NCBI RefSeq assembly: GCF_958295425.1
Contig: NC_081151.1
Span: forward strand, 11,454,606-11,518,605
From: Solea solea
Lineage: Eukaryota; Chordata; Actinopteri; Pleuronectiformes; Soleidae
Reading direction: 5' to 3'
DNA length: 64,000 nt
Part shown: positions 36,741-47,880 of the stretch, piece by piece
How the letters are laid out: each line of letters begins with the position of its first letter
Position numbering within the stretch: position 1 is the first letter of the stretch
Notes under the pieces: model-generated
What the model was told of the DNA's origin: nothing
Databases searched by the model: none
Seen by the model: only the letters and a program-made list of their open reading frames with translations
Program-made: the position numbers and the translations under genes

Positions 36741-37237
36741 CCTCTGAGACTCGCTTGTGACCGAAAGCTAAATAACTACTTGGACAAAATGCTCACAGCT
36801 ACACAGCAAAAGGTACCAGCAAGAGAAGCAAGGAGTTGATTACTAAATCAGAGTTAATGACACTGCTGCCGACTGCACCTTCATTTCAAATGCACATTGT
36901 GCTCCTTGCTCTTTTTAATTACATAGCTACCATACATGCTTGCTGCATGATTATACTGCTTACATTGGCAAGTCAGCCTACTTTAAAATGTATAAAGCCT
37001 TTTTTTACACCAATTTCTTTAGTTAAGTGTGGTGGATATTATAAATTCTGTCCAATGTGTCATTAACAATGTAAAAAACAGGTTGTGGCATCTTGCTATT
37101 AGAGGGCATTTAAGTTGGCATCTATTTTTAGAAATAAGTGGGCAAGCTATGCCTACTTTGCTTGCCCTGATGGCAAGCCACTTGCATATAATTAAGTGTT
37201 TCCATAAATACCCTGTTCGGTTTTTAAAATGCATAGA
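36741..37237. other. Non-genic stretch
   Basis: Nothing recognised. The 193-codon plus frame 37029-37610 begins here but is a chance frame running into the Tc1 fragment at 37238. Confidence 0.55.
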
Positions 37238-37440
37238 CACTCACCACTTGAATTGCTTGTTAGTGAAAATATTTAATCAGCCAATCACATGGCAGCAACT
37301 GGGTGCATTTAGACACTCAGACAAGCTGAAGTTCAAAGTGAGCATCAGAATGAGGGTGGAAGGTGATTTAAGTGACTTTGAACATGGCATGGTTGTTGGG
37401 GTTAAGCAGACAGGTCTGTTTTCACAAAGACTACTGATCA
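37238..37440 (+). mobile_element. Tc1/mariner 5' fragment, same family as 13281
   Basis: It begins with the terminal-repeat word 'cactcacc' and continues 'cagccaatcacatggcagca' to 'gtgatttaagtgactttgaa' and 'catggcatggttgttggggt'. The encoded piece GDLSDFEHGMVVGVKQTGL is the start of a Tc1 transposase DNA-binding domain. It breaks off at about 37440, with no DDE domain or right terminal repeat. Confidence 0.85.
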
Positions 37441-39040
37441 AATGCAATCTGGTATTTATAGAGAAGAGTACAATATTACATGACATATTGTACTGTATTT
37501 TGAAGCAATGTATTGACATAGCCATATTCTCAACAGCGGTTTTGTGTTTTATATTTAAGACTGACACTCGTGCTTCCACTCCTTTCCCCAGACAAACAAA
37601 ACTGCTTTAACAAAGGATGGTCGTTTGAAGCTAAATGAGTTATCACGTGGTGACAGAGACACAAAATAATGACAGGCCTGATTAATGCTAAAAAAAATAC
37701 TTTGGAAGCCAACGCTCCATTTAAAAACACCCTCAAAACAGTATGAGACTGTTATAATGAAAAAATGTATGATGGATTTAAATTAATGCAACAGAATCAG
37801 AGTAAGATGTCTCCAAGTGTGATGATGCAATCTAAACCCAGTGAGAACTACTACATTTCATACGAGGCCCTGACTGCTGATAACTTCCACAAACACCGTC
37901 TTCTTGTGTCTTGAAAAAAATATTTATCAACTCCAACATGTGTTGCAGCTAACAGTAGTCGCACAAAGGGAACTGAATATATGGAATTCTCACTCCGACT
38001 TTAGCCCTTTCCTCCTTGGGCCATCTGTGCAGAAGGCTTTTGCATTATTAAATCATATTGCAGATGAAAAAGCATTATCACATCACAGGTATAATCATGA
38101 ATAAAGATTGGTGTTATGATGTGGGTGTGGTCTCGGTTAGCAAGCGTTTGTCCCTGTGAGCTGGGTAAATGTGTAACACTGATAGCTCACAGGAGGGAAG
38201 GCAGACTTGCAGTAAAACACAGATGGAGAATAAGATTCAACTTCAAGTGCAACAGTGACGAGAACAGCCACACTAAATCTTCCTGATGCAGTTTTTTCAC
38301 TTTGACAACGGCAGCTCATGAAGCACCAAAGAAAAGATGGCACTATGGATGCAACTACATACCAATTTAGATATTAACCGTGGTTTAAAATGTCACAGTT
38401 ACTGAACCGGAAAGGCTCAGCTACACTGAATGTTCCGGTTTTAGTACAGTATTTTTCTCTGAATAATAGTAGCACAGTGTGGAAAATCACAAGTTACTGC
38501 AGGTGCAATTGGCAGACTGCAGGCAGAATATAAGTCTGGTACACCAGCATAAAGTGTCCTGCAGCAACATGATCAAAGTATGGGCCACATTTCAGTACAG
38601 TCAGTGGTGGCCACAGAACTATACTGTTAAATCTTGTTGCCACCCTATATTGAATAACATCAATATGGCTACATTAGTTAAAGAATGGAACATTGAGCTG
38701 GTAAAGTAATGAATAAAAAGAAAAGCCAATATAATAGCAGCAGTTAAGAGTTGTTTGAACAACAATGCACTGCACTAAATGCTGTCAAGAACATGTAATT
38801 CCCACCAGATTAGTAATGAAATGGCAGTGCATTATAAAAGTGTTTTTTTTCCTCAGACAAATTATACCATCAAAATCTATAATCATTGCATCCCCAAAAA
38901 GGATGCGAGAGTTTACTGCATCTGCTGACTAGAACCAATGAACCTCATCAGCTCTAACCATTTGAACTGTATAGTCACATACCTCTCCCTACTTATGTCC
39001 CTATGTCTGGGGGTAATTAAAAAATCAGAAATACTGTTCT
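37441..39040. other. Non-genic stretch
   Basis: No gene or clear repeat recognised. Frames here are short and overlap on both strands. Confidence 0.6.
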
Positions 39041-39045
39041 ACTGT

Positions 39046-39192
39046 ACAGTTAGGTCCACATCTATTTGGACAAAGACACACTTTGTCAAGACTGAACAAA
39101 GGAATTATTACACATTACTGGCAATTTTCAGGGGCTCCAGAATAACGGGACAAACTTAAATCATAATAAATTAAATGCTTATGTAAATACTT
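39046..39192 (-). mobile_element. Tc1/mariner terminal segment, left part
   Basis: 'cagttaggtccacatctatt' and 'tggacaaagacacactttgt' form a recognisable Tc1-family terminal repeat. Further in, 'caggggctccagaataacgg' and 'gacaaacttaa' match the subterminal region. The element is interrupted at about 39193 by a SINE and resumes at about 39351. Confidence 0.8.
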
Positions 39193-39350
39193 GTAAATTA
39201 TTTATATAGCACTTTTCTAGTCTTGATGACCACTCAAAGCTGCTTTACACTACAGTTTTGCCATTCACCCACATCCATTTTCTATCGCTTATCTTTCATA
39301 CCAATTCAGCACATTCATACCCCAGCACAGCCGTCAGAAACAATGTCTGA
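39193..39350 (-). repeat. tRNA-derived SINE 3' part, inserted in a Tc1 element
   Basis: In reverse orientation, 'atttatatagcacttttcta', 'gatgaccactcaaagctgct' and 'ttacactacagttttgccat' match the 3' half of the SINEs at 43588 and 51957. The copy is 5'-truncated. It lies inside the Tc1 fossil, so it is younger than that element. Confidence 0.75.
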
Positions 39351-39800
39351 GCTACCATCACTGGAACCCATGGACATCACCAAAAGCTGATGTTCCTCCC
39401 AGGGGATGCTTTTGCCATGCCTTTACTGCCACCTTCAGTTGCTGCTTGTTTGCAGGTCTTTGTGCCTTCAGTTCAGACTTGGTCACTGAAGGACATTCCA
39501 TTTCATTACCTTCAACAGCTCGTGTTGCTTTTGCAGTATGTTTCGTGTCAGAGAGGATATCCCTGTTCACCTTCAGAAGAATTCTGCGATCATCCACTTT
39601 ACTTCTCTGGTTTTCAAGGTCTTTTGGTGTTTCTAAGTTCACTACTGGATTCTTACTTTTTATGTACCAAATTGTTGATTTGGCCAGTCTTAATGTTTTT
39701 GCTATGTCTCTGATAGGTTTATTTAGGTTTATTTAATTTTCTCACTCAAATGATGGCCTTCTTCACTTGCATTAACATATCCTTGGATCTCATATTGAAC
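39351..39800 (-). pseudogene. Tc1/mariner transposase remnant, catalytic core deleted
   Basis: The minus strand (39358-39642) encodes, N to C, a DNA-binding-domain piece (VDDRRILLKVNRD) followed almost directly by a transposase C-terminal piece (ANKQQLKVAVKAWQKHP...HGFQ). The entire DDE catalytic core is missing, making a deletion derivative that could only have moved with transposase supplied in trans. Further right, 'ttgttgatttggccagtctt' and 'tatgtctctgataggtttat' encode the first helix-turn-helix. After about 39800 resemblance fades and no right terminal repeat is visible. Confidence 0.85.
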
Positions 39801-40051
39801 ATTTCAGTGAAAAGCCACCAAATGCAAATTCTACACTGTGTGCTACAAGATTGGTGGGGACACAGGAACAAAAAACCCTCTACTGTTGACTACTGATTTG
39901 CCTCTCTTTTTGGTGGCATGTCACGTTGTGTCAAAAAGTCTGTAGCTGAATTTGCTCTTGTCTACTTACACCACTGTATTTTAACATTGGTGATAATGGT
40001 GTTACTTCAAGAGCTCAATATTTTCTCAGATGGAACTTGGTATAAATTTGG

Positions 40052-40400
40052 TACACACTACTGTGCAAAGGTCTTAGGCCGCCATTAAATTTGTTGTTTA
40101 AACAATGACCTCACAACCACATAGCCGTTTCTCAATCACCAGTAAATACAGGAAACATGCATGCAGTTTTAAAATAAGAAATGTTTCTGAAAAAAAAGCA
40201 GCTTCTTTGTGTTTAAGTGTCAAGTATTTAGTGTGACCTACCCTTATACTTGAACAGCACAACTCTGGCTCTATTAAACCTGGAGCGGACCCATAATTAA
40301 TGTTACTGCTACAACCAGTTGGTCCTATCTTTAATGTCAACAACTGTCTGTTGTGAAAAAGGTCCAATACACCAGGTTTAATCATCACAAAATTTGACAT
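40052..40400. mobile_element. Tc1-like MITE fragment
   Basis: It starts with 'actgtgcaaaggtcttaggc', a terminal-repeat word of another Tc1-type family in fish, followed by 'cgccattaaatttgttgttt' and 'tatttagtgtgacctaccct'. No transposase coding is evident and the right end is undefined. Confidence 0.5.
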
Positions 40401-42102
40401 GATCACAGAATCATGCCTTTAATGCACATATTTTTGCCAACTGCCATGGTGCTCATTTCCATCCAGTACATGTAATTTTCTTTCTGCTCTCACCAAGCTC
40501 TAATCCTGTGATGACAAGAAGACAGAACAAGTGTTTGGTAAATATTTTCCTGTTGCAGTGTCAGGGAGCTAACTATCAGTGTCACATCAGGAATCTCACT
40601 CTTGCTAATCCTCTTGGTGGTAAACATTTTCACAGAAATTGCATACTAAACATCCAAGTGGTTCTCAGCATGTTTAGTGTGTGCGTGTGTTAAGTCATCA
40701 CCTACGACTGGCAAGACCAGGCTCTTCATACATATGATATAAAACCTGATTTATACAGTATTTAAGTTTGGTTAGTGACAGAAATTACATATTTGTATAC
40801 TGTAAGTGTTGATTTGTCTGCGTGCAACCATCTCGCTTTACAATCGCAATGTTGCTGTTATTTTGTCCGTCTCAACATAAAACAAATCACATCCTGTATC
40901 CAGCATATTGCTGTCACCCGGCAACACAATCTAAACATCGCTATGCTGAAAGAGAGCGTCATGTGGAGCTGATAGGCTTAATCAGAATTGTGTGAACCCA
41001 TTTGACAGCGGTTGGAATCTAAGATTTGCTTTAATTTAAAAACAAATATGCGCTACAGTTTTAACACCATTAAAATAAAATAAAAAAACTTGATATCCAA
41101 CCCCAAGTAGCTGTAGTAGTTTTGGGACTGAAAAGTAAAATACAGTGTGATCAGGTGGATGGATTTCACATATCTAATTATCAACACAGCTATGCCAGTG
41201 GTACATTTCCTCATCTTTTGCATTCTATAATTGCATCCTGTGTTGCCTCTGAACGTCATTTATTTGTTTTTGCCCCCGTCTCCATATTACCATGGGAGAC
41301 GTGACCGTAAAATTTTGCAGTTTCATCGTGTCAATTAGTTCCTTAATTATTTTCCAATTACAGCCACAGTGTTGTTGGAGAACAATCAAGGCAATTATAG
41401 TGGAATATTAACATGGCGTTCAGAAAAAGTTGAGTCCTTTTATAAAACAAGTTACTTTAAGAAGGGAGGAGTAAAAGAAGCACAAAATCCATTTATGCAT
41501 CTTCCGGAGATGTCATGATTTGAATTGAAATAATCCTCTCCTATATATGACACCAACCTGTCACTCATGGCAGGATACGACACATTTTCCACACTGTTCT
41601 GTACTTGACATAAGACAAGTCTATCATGCAGCAATTGAGGAGAGCTTCATGGCTCGCATTAGTCCTCTGTCCTGTCAGTGTCTCCTCAGTGCTGTTTGGT
41701 CTGATTCTGCTTCTCTTTAATCAAGCCTCTGCTTTCAGCTGCCACTCTCTCAAAGGCAAAAGTGGGGAACTAAGTTGGACCAATCATGGCAGATAATGTG
41801 CTTAAATCAGCCAGTGGGTGTGAAAGCCGACCACTTGGGTTTCAGCTCCTCACTTCAAAGCCTCTAAATCTACACAACTCTGCTCATTAGTCCAAAAGTA
41901 TATACTACAAATGCTGCTTTCTGCAGTCAATGACTAGCACAATTAACTTCTTAAAGCCTTTTTCTGCCATAGGGCAGTCTGATACTTGTGTGTTGTTGGT
42001 GCAAAAGAAAAAGAAGCAAAACTAAATATTTGAATAAAAAGCATCACTGAATCATCAGTCTTAAAATAGATAATCAAAGCCCCTTTACAAAAAAGGTGTT
42101 TT
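40401..42102. other. Non-genic stretch
   Basis: No gene recognised. Around 41330-41420 the sequence ('tccttaattattttccaatt', 'acaatcaaggcaattatagt') is rich in homeodomain-type cores and non-repetitive, so it may be regulatory, but this is inference. Confidence 0.5.
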
Positions 42103-42235
42103 TACATGTCATTTAGCAGACACTTTTATCCAAAGCATTTTGCAAGGGATTGAGTACAACCTGGCTCGGGTGAACTTGTGACCATGATGTCTTCTGCACA
42201 CAGGGTACCGGTCTTAGCCACTGGGCTACCCCCAC
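42103..42235 (-). repeat. V-SINE-like element
   Basis: 'catgtcatttagcagacact' and 'tttatccaaagcattttgca' are the reverse complement of the widely shared V-SINE/LINE 3' tail. The right end 'tcttagccactgggctaccc' corresponds to the tRNA-like head. The middle is shortened. Confidence 0.75.
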
Positions 42236-42733
42236 CCCTTGTTTGTGTCACATCTTCTTTTTTTTTCTTCAATTAATGCACATCATTAATAAATCATGTA
42301 TTTGAAGCAGTTTTCTTAGATATTTTATTCAACTTCCTCCTTTTCTTTCCTTGTTAAAAAGGAAGGAGCCTCTAATGTCAAGACATAGCAAAAAGGCTTG
42401 TGTTTACAGTGGCTAAGTTGTTTAAAATAGGTTAATTTTGATGAACTTACAGAGCTATTCTTTAAATCTTCCATTTCCTTTACAGAGCTTCAGTGAGAAT
42501 TTCAGCTCATCATTAGGGGGGTTTTACACTGGATCTGTGTGTGACGCATCAAAGCTGTGGCTCTCTATTCTCATGGGTACATGTTAACTCATGAGACCGT
42601 TCACACTGGCTGCGTGAGACTCCCTCGAGTGAGCCGCTCAGCTCTTTCTGGGAATACACCCCTCACTTATTTTTCACACGAGCCATGTTTTTCTCACTGT
42701 GAAAATAATCTTTTTTTCACAGTTTAAATGTCT

Positions 42734-42777
<44 letters not shown>

Positions 42778-43587
42778 ATAACAAACAGAATATGCCCTGT
42801 TACTGTTTTAAAGTAAAAGCATTCTATTAATTTCCCCGACTGCATTATTGTTTTTCAACACTGTGAAATATGTGCAGCACAAACAGAAGCAAGGCTTCAT
42901 ACTGATGAGTCCTGGTATTTAACGGAGTACAGAGGAGTATTTTAAAGTATGTTTTATAATTGGCGATTCAGAGGTGAACTTTGTAAAACTTAACAGAAGC
43001 TGCACAGAAGCTCCACGAGAGGAGCAGGAGACATGTACCTTGTGTAAACTACAGAGTTGCATGAGATGCCGCAGAGCAGCGTAGTGTTTGGTGGCTTTAC
43101 TCAGTGAAACCCACTGGCCCTATTAACTTGAAAGATGAAATGACCCGTTTTCTTCCCATTGTTTCTAGTTTCACCTCAAAATACAATTAATTATCTAACA
43201 TTTCAGTTTAGATGAGTCCTTGATGCACAGACATGAGGTAATCTCATCTACAACAAGAAAATTCCTGATAGCACAAAACAGACCAAAAAAAATAGACATG
43301 CAGCATTATCTATGCATAAAGTAATAAAGCCACTACAGGTCAGCCCGCTATTCACCGTGTCTATTGCTGCATTTAAGTGAAACTCGTGAACTTGCAATTA
43401 TGACATCCTGAACTCAAAGTGTTCATTAAATGTAAGTGAACGGGTCATAAATAAGACATGAGCTTTATCTCCTGAACACAGTAAACAAACCTCTTTGAAT
43501 GCAGCACATTCATATACAGGATTCAGGGGTTCAGACGTTACTCCTATACAATGGACAGACGCGACATCAGTACTGTATGATATATTT
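42236..43587. other. Non-genic stretch with (CA)n microsatellite
   Basis: No gene recognised. A perfect (CA)n of about 19 units lies at 42735-42773. Confidence 0.65.
42735..42773. repeat. (CA)n microsatellite
   Basis: Uninterrupted CA dinucleotides, about 19 units. Confidence 0.97.
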
Positions 43588-43814
43588 GGGGCAATGGTAG
43601 CTCAGCAGCAGAGTGAGTTGTCTTTCGACTGAAAGGTTGTGGGTTAAATTCCCAGCTCCACTCGTGTGTCCAAGACATTTTTGAATGGGTATGAAAGATG
43701 CATGACAGAAAAACATGCTGCACATATGCACTGTATGTGAATGGCAAAACTGCAGTGTAAAGCTGCTGATCATCAAGACAAGAAAAGTGTTATATAAATA
43801 CAGACCATTTGCAA
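43588..43814 (+). repeat. tRNA-derived SINE, full-length-like
   Basis: The head 'ggggcaatggtagctcagca' has an A-box-like element. 'gtgggttaaattcccag' is a degenerate B box (compare GGTTCGANTCC). The body carries 'aatgggtatgaaagatgcat' and the tail is 'gttatataaatacagaccat'. It is the same family as 51957-52189 and the fragments at 2393 and 39193. The minus frames over it are chance. Confidence 0.85.
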
Positions 43815-44960
43815 AGGGAATAGTCATTTCCTGATATCTTGTAAAGCTGAATGCCATTTATTGCACCCTTAAAGCTGCTGTAATGACTACTGCAACTGTA
43901 GCCTTCATATGCACTTCTAATTCCATTACAGGATTCTCATGGCATATTTCTTAACATCAGATTCACACAGTAAGAGATGGGGGGAGTGCACTGAAATGCA
44001 TTTCTCTTAACTAACAAATGAGCAATATGACTGACAACAGTGCAGATGAGCCTGCATAATTTTTTGTACAGCTTTACTGCCTCATCCTCAAACAACTAAG
44101 GCTCTAGTAATAAGAAAAAAACAATACAGGGAAGCTTATTGCATGCACTTGGAACATTTCTGAATTAATGAGGTACTTGAGAAGCCCCAGTTTTCTTGTT
44201 GAGAGCGTTCGACTGGAAGCAAATACATCGCAGTTCAGTTTAATCCATTTATACTTTGCTTTGGGCTTGAGACACTGAAGATACTCCTGTCTTTATATAA
44301 TTTGGATGGTATAGTTATTAGTTTGTCGACTGTCAAAAGCACATCTGGATCTGCTACATATTGAGTTGTTCTGCAAGACAAGTTGGACTTAACAAGTTCT
44401 TACTCACCCTTCAAAGTTTGGAAATGGGTTCGCTTTTCAAGTCCTGAGATCTGACAGCTGCATCTAAGTAAATGAGCAAAAATAACTTTATCTAAGTAAC
44501 ACTTTAGACCTTTTATTCAGCAGACATGTTGACAGCAGGACAGGCACAGGTGTTACTCATAACATTAATGAAGGGTCTGTTTAACGCAGTGGTCAGGACA
44601 GTAGTGTGAACCCTGGAAGCTAAATGGAACGCGGCTGTCAGTAATTTAATTAAGTTTACACCTGCTTTACCTGATGTGGCCTGACATAACGAAAAAGGCC
44701 CACAAATATTTCTAGTATAATATCCATTTTCTTTATATCAATATGATGTTAATGCATTCCCAAAAATACACTGAGATATGACGCACTTAACAGTTTAGAA
44801 TATTTTACCTCAGACATGTAATATTATGTCCTTTTTTGCAAGTGTTTACTAGTTTCCTCGGCTTTCTCTTTATTACGAAACTTATCTGGTTTGAAATGTT
44901 TTACAAAGACAGCGTTTTTAGCTTTATTACAAAACACGCTATCAAGATATAACAATACAC
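43815..44960. other. Non-genic stretch
   Basis: No gene or repeat recognised. If the candidate minus-strand exon at 44972 is real, this would be the start of its first intron. The segment 44620-44710 is non-repetitive and could be regulatory. Confidence 0.55.
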
Positions 44961-44971
44961 AAAACACTTAC

Positions 44972-45085
44972 GATACTCTTTACGCTTGTCTAAAATGATT
45001 TAGAAGTGGTTTAAAGTGTCCATACTTGCGCAGAAGCTCCCTCACACAGCCACTTCCTCCTCGTCCGCCAGTCCCGCTCGTTACT
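44972..45085 (-). other. Candidate noncoding first exon, minus strand
   Basis: Read on the minus strand, a CpG-rich segment with ETS-type 'ggaagtg' (45051-45057) leads through 'gggagcttctgcgcaag' to 'aagagtatc|gtaagtg'. That is a textbook splice donor with the exon's last base at 44972. The only ATG (near 45022) opens an 8-codon frame that stops at once, so this would be 5' UTR with a short upstream ORF. The coding exons would lie further left, possibly beyond the window. The start position is inferred from the promoter motifs. Confidence 0.4.
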
Positions 45086-45190
45086 GTGGCGTGACGTAAT
45101 TAGTCTAATTACAGCCAGCTGGACACGGTTCCCGAAACGCAGCGCATAGTCTCGCGGTCACAAATAAACGCTGAGAAACACGCCCCTTAA
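45025..45190 (-). promoter_or_regulatory. CpG-rich promoter-like island
   Basis: About 17 CpGs in 165 bases against a CpG-poor background. It contains CRE-like 'tgacgtaa' (45092-45099), ETS-type 'cacttcct' (45051-45058), NRF1-like 'ttgcgcag' (45026-45033) and 'gtctcgcggtcac' (45149-45161; the TCTCGCG word is a known core-promoter element). No TATA box. Together with the downstream splice donor on the minus strand it looks like the 5' end of a gene. Confidence 0.5.
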
Positions 45191-46173
45191 GATTTTAAAT
45201 AACAAACAACACTTAGACACATTTTAATGTACAATAAAACAACGCTGAATGTCTGTGTTTTTTAGAAGGCGTAATCATGTCTTGGTCAAAATACAGGGGC
45301 CACGGTCACGCTTAGTAACAGTGAATAAAACGATATTGAATTGAGTCTGATAAAGCCGGAATTATTATATGATCTCTAAAGATATTCTCTTAAATTGTAA
45401 AAACGGCAGCAGCAGCCATTAACATTTCTGCTGATATGAGTACTGGGTTTGTTAAAAATGAACATTTGCTACAGTGATGCTTGTTGTTTTATTTTTCATT
45501 TTTGCATACTGATTATGACACTTGTACAAAATATGCAGCAACCCTCAATTAAAGGCATAACAAACGTGATTGGAGGTCACTGAGGCATTTTTGAACTTTC
45601 TTTTTTGACCAATTACTTTTTTATTTTCTAATATGTCCTTCCCTCTACCCACCCCTCCCCCCCGAATAGTGACAACCCACCCACCCTCAATGTAGGCATT
45701 TTTAAACATGTGCATGTTCTCATTTCATTTCATTATATGTGCAGTCCTCCAAATTTAGTGGTGGATCTTTTTAAGGGAAAAGCACAACTTGCCTAACATG
45801 TATGTGCAGATACATTGGGCCGGCCCAAGCCATTGTGGGACCCTAAGCTGAATTGGACTGGGGGGGGGGGGTCTCCCCTCCCACCACCTTAGAGTAGCTG
45901 GTGCAAGTGCAAGTGTGGAAGCACAAAGAAACGGACAGATAGACACACAGAGCCACTAAAAACAATACTTCACTCAAGTGATTAATAAGGCTGATAACAC
46001 AGTTTGATCCCTGTGTCCTCTATGTGTGTAAAAATGGATGCACTGATTATATGAATGCTTTATTTACTGGCAAATAATTAAATGTCTTAAATTCATGTGT
46101 CTTCAAATTCACACTGAAAAGCTAAAGTGGCAAAAAACAACAACTTTTTTTCTTCTCTCTCAAATGTTTTCTC
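45191..46173. other. Non-genic stretch
   Basis: No gene recognised. It contains a C-run near 45656-45663 and a G-run at 45860-45870. The part near 45815-45900 ('ttgggccggcccaagccatt') may belong to a dispersed fish repeat. Confidence 0.5.
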
Positions 46174-46443
46174 GGGATGCATTATTGTGCAGAAGTGATT
46201 TTGGAGCTGCCAAGATTTGTGTCCCCTGCTTCTTTATTCTTAGCCAAGATTAATGTTGCATGTGTGAAAATCAAATTAACAAGCTAAAACAGACCAAAAT
46301 ACAACGTGGTTAACACTATTTGACCCAATACATTTTCTGTTGTGAAATACAACAGGGGATGCATTATTTGGCAAATCTGGTTTTGGAGCTGCTGAGATGT
46401 GTAATCCCTTTTTCCCCCTAAAAATTCAAGATAAATGTGTTGC
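46174..46443. repeat. Imperfect direct repeat, two units about 181 bp apart
   Basis: 'gggatgcattattgtgcaga' ... 'gattttggagctgccaagat' ... 'aagattaatgttgca' (46174-46262) recurs as 'gggatgcattatttggcaaa' ... 'ggttttggagctgctgagat' ... 'aagataaatgtgttgca' (46355-46443). The family is unidentified. Confidence 0.75.
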
Positions 46444-46500
46444 AGTGGCTGGCATTATTGCCTCACAGCAAGAAGGTCACCAAGGGTTTTTCGTTTGCAT
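46436..46500 (+). repeat. Head fragment of the common teleost repeat
   Basis: 'gcagtggctggcattattgc' and 'ctcacagcaagaaggtcacc' match the tRNA-like head of the repeat family seen at 2570 and 61475. Only this head is present. Confidence 0.65.
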
Positions 46501-46684
46501 TACAGAATTGTCATGACTTATAATTTATTTTTATCTCTGTCTAATGTTTATCTCATTGTGTGTCTTTATATTGTGCTCTTTGAACTCTATTTGCAGTTGT
46601 TGGAAAGTCTCCACTAAAATGACTTGGTTTTCTATTACATTATCATATACAAAAGTAAAAGCTTTATTTTAAACTGAGAAGACA

Positions 46685-47560
46685 AGATATGATAACTTTC
46701 ATTAATCCCTAATGGGGAAATGTACAGGTACAAAAGAATTAGAGTACAATAAAAGGTATTAAAAAAAAATCTACAACTAAAAAAAGGTAGACACATTGGC
46801 TACATGCACAATAAGACTACTAAATAAGGATAGCACTTGCAAATGAAACAGAACATTGCACCAAGCAGTAATCTTATATTATTGCACAGTATAAAAACAG
46901 TAGATGGTGAATACACTGAAGAAGAGTCTCAAGTGAAAAAAAGGATATCCCCTCAGACTTGCAGAAACAAACTCAACTACCTTTTTGGGCACTAATACAC
47001 ACTTTAAATTGAGGATCTTTGCTATGGGCCACATTAAAATAAAACATGAAATTAGAAAAATAAATTACTACAAAAACATATCTTTCCAAGAGGCTCCTAC
47101 TTGGTCAGAGGACAAAAGTACTGAGGAGTTTTAAAAAAAGATTCCCATGGTGCTTCCAGAGTTCTCTGGAAAAGGGATCTGTGCAGCAGATATTGTCCTC
47201 TACACCAATACCTGGTTGGTACTCAAACTGTAGTGTGCCCAGCTCTGCACTCACAAGGGGTCTGAGGTGGTTGATAATGATACTCTCCATGGTCTTCATC
47301 AGGTGAGCGGTCATGGTTAAAGTTCTCAAGTGGTTGGGTTCTCTGGGCTGCACAGTCATAGGAATCTGAGGATTTCCACGGGAAAAAGAGCCTTTCCTAG
47401 ACTGAGGTTGATGAAATGCAGAACCACCTGACAGCTGGTCTTCTCAGTCCTTGAGCAGGTGATGTAGCCTTTCTGACCTTGTTCTTGTTGAGCTCCTTTT
47501 TCACCTGGTCAGCTGTTGCAGGAGGGAGGGATGAAGGGTAGCTACAGTTAAAGTAGATTT
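46685..47560 (-). pseudogene. LINE reverse-transcriptase remnant (jockey/CR1-type), 3' part
   Basis: In reverse orientation, 'ttcattaatccctaatgggg' at about 46700 is the 3'-end signature of fish jockey/CR1/Rex1-like LINEs. The minus frame 47105-47359 retains a reverse-transcriptase finger/palm segment: PREPNHLRTLTMTAHLMKTM, then ESIIINHLRPLVSAELGTLQ, then FEYQPGIGVEDNI. After that it frameshifts, so the catalytic FADD-type region is not readable. Its 5' continuation is at 47690. No function expected. Confidence 0.75.
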
Positions 47561-47589
47561 TTAAAAAAACAAACAAAAGAACCCATTAG

Positions 47590-47689
47590 AATCTGTTATT
47601 TTTGCACACACACCAATTATTGATAGTGAATTTGGGCTCTGCATGTAACCCATCCTTTTTATACACCATTACACAAAAGCCGGATTTAA
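47590..47689. repeat. Short repeat inside the LINE remnant
   Basis: 'caccaattattgatagtgaa' and 'tttgggctctgcatgtaacc' separate two parts of the LINE remnant. A related segment is at 56834-56900 ('caccaattagtgatagtgca'). Similar SINE-like text ending in 'taacccatcc' is common in fish. Confidence 0.5.
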
Positions 47690-47880
47690 TGATCTAGATT
47701 GAGATCATTTGCCTGCTCCAGGTCTCCAGATTCAGGGTCCCTCTTACTATCTCCCCACTGGCCAGACATGGTTTTCAGGCCCCTCCACACCTTCTTGTGT
47801 GTTGCTCTGTTGCAGGGACTCCTTGGTAGTGCCACTGTGTCCCTGAGCAAGAGAAAAACACAAGTAAAGGGAATGGTGTT
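47690..47880 (-). pseudogene. LINE remnant, linker region before reverse transcriptase
   Basis: On the minus strand, about 47795-47700 reads KVWRGLKTMSGQWGDSKRDP followed by ESGDLEQANDL. This is the linker typical of these fish LINEs between endonuclease and reverse transcriptase. It is the 5' neighbour of 46685-47560 and is cut off at about 47880. Confidence 0.65.

Noticed and set aside
37029..37610. 193-codon plus-strand ORF, the longest in the window
   Set aside because: It starts in unremarkable AT-rich DNA and runs through a Tc1 5' fragment (GDLSDFEHGMVVG), then again into noncoding sequence. It has no single-protein character.
39390..39736. Plus-strand ORFs of about 100 codons
   Set aside because: Opposite strand of the Tc1 transposase remnant.
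43588..43660. tRNA gene
   Set aside because: A- and B-box-like words are present, but the cloverleaf is not maintained and the sequence continues into a SINE body and tail.
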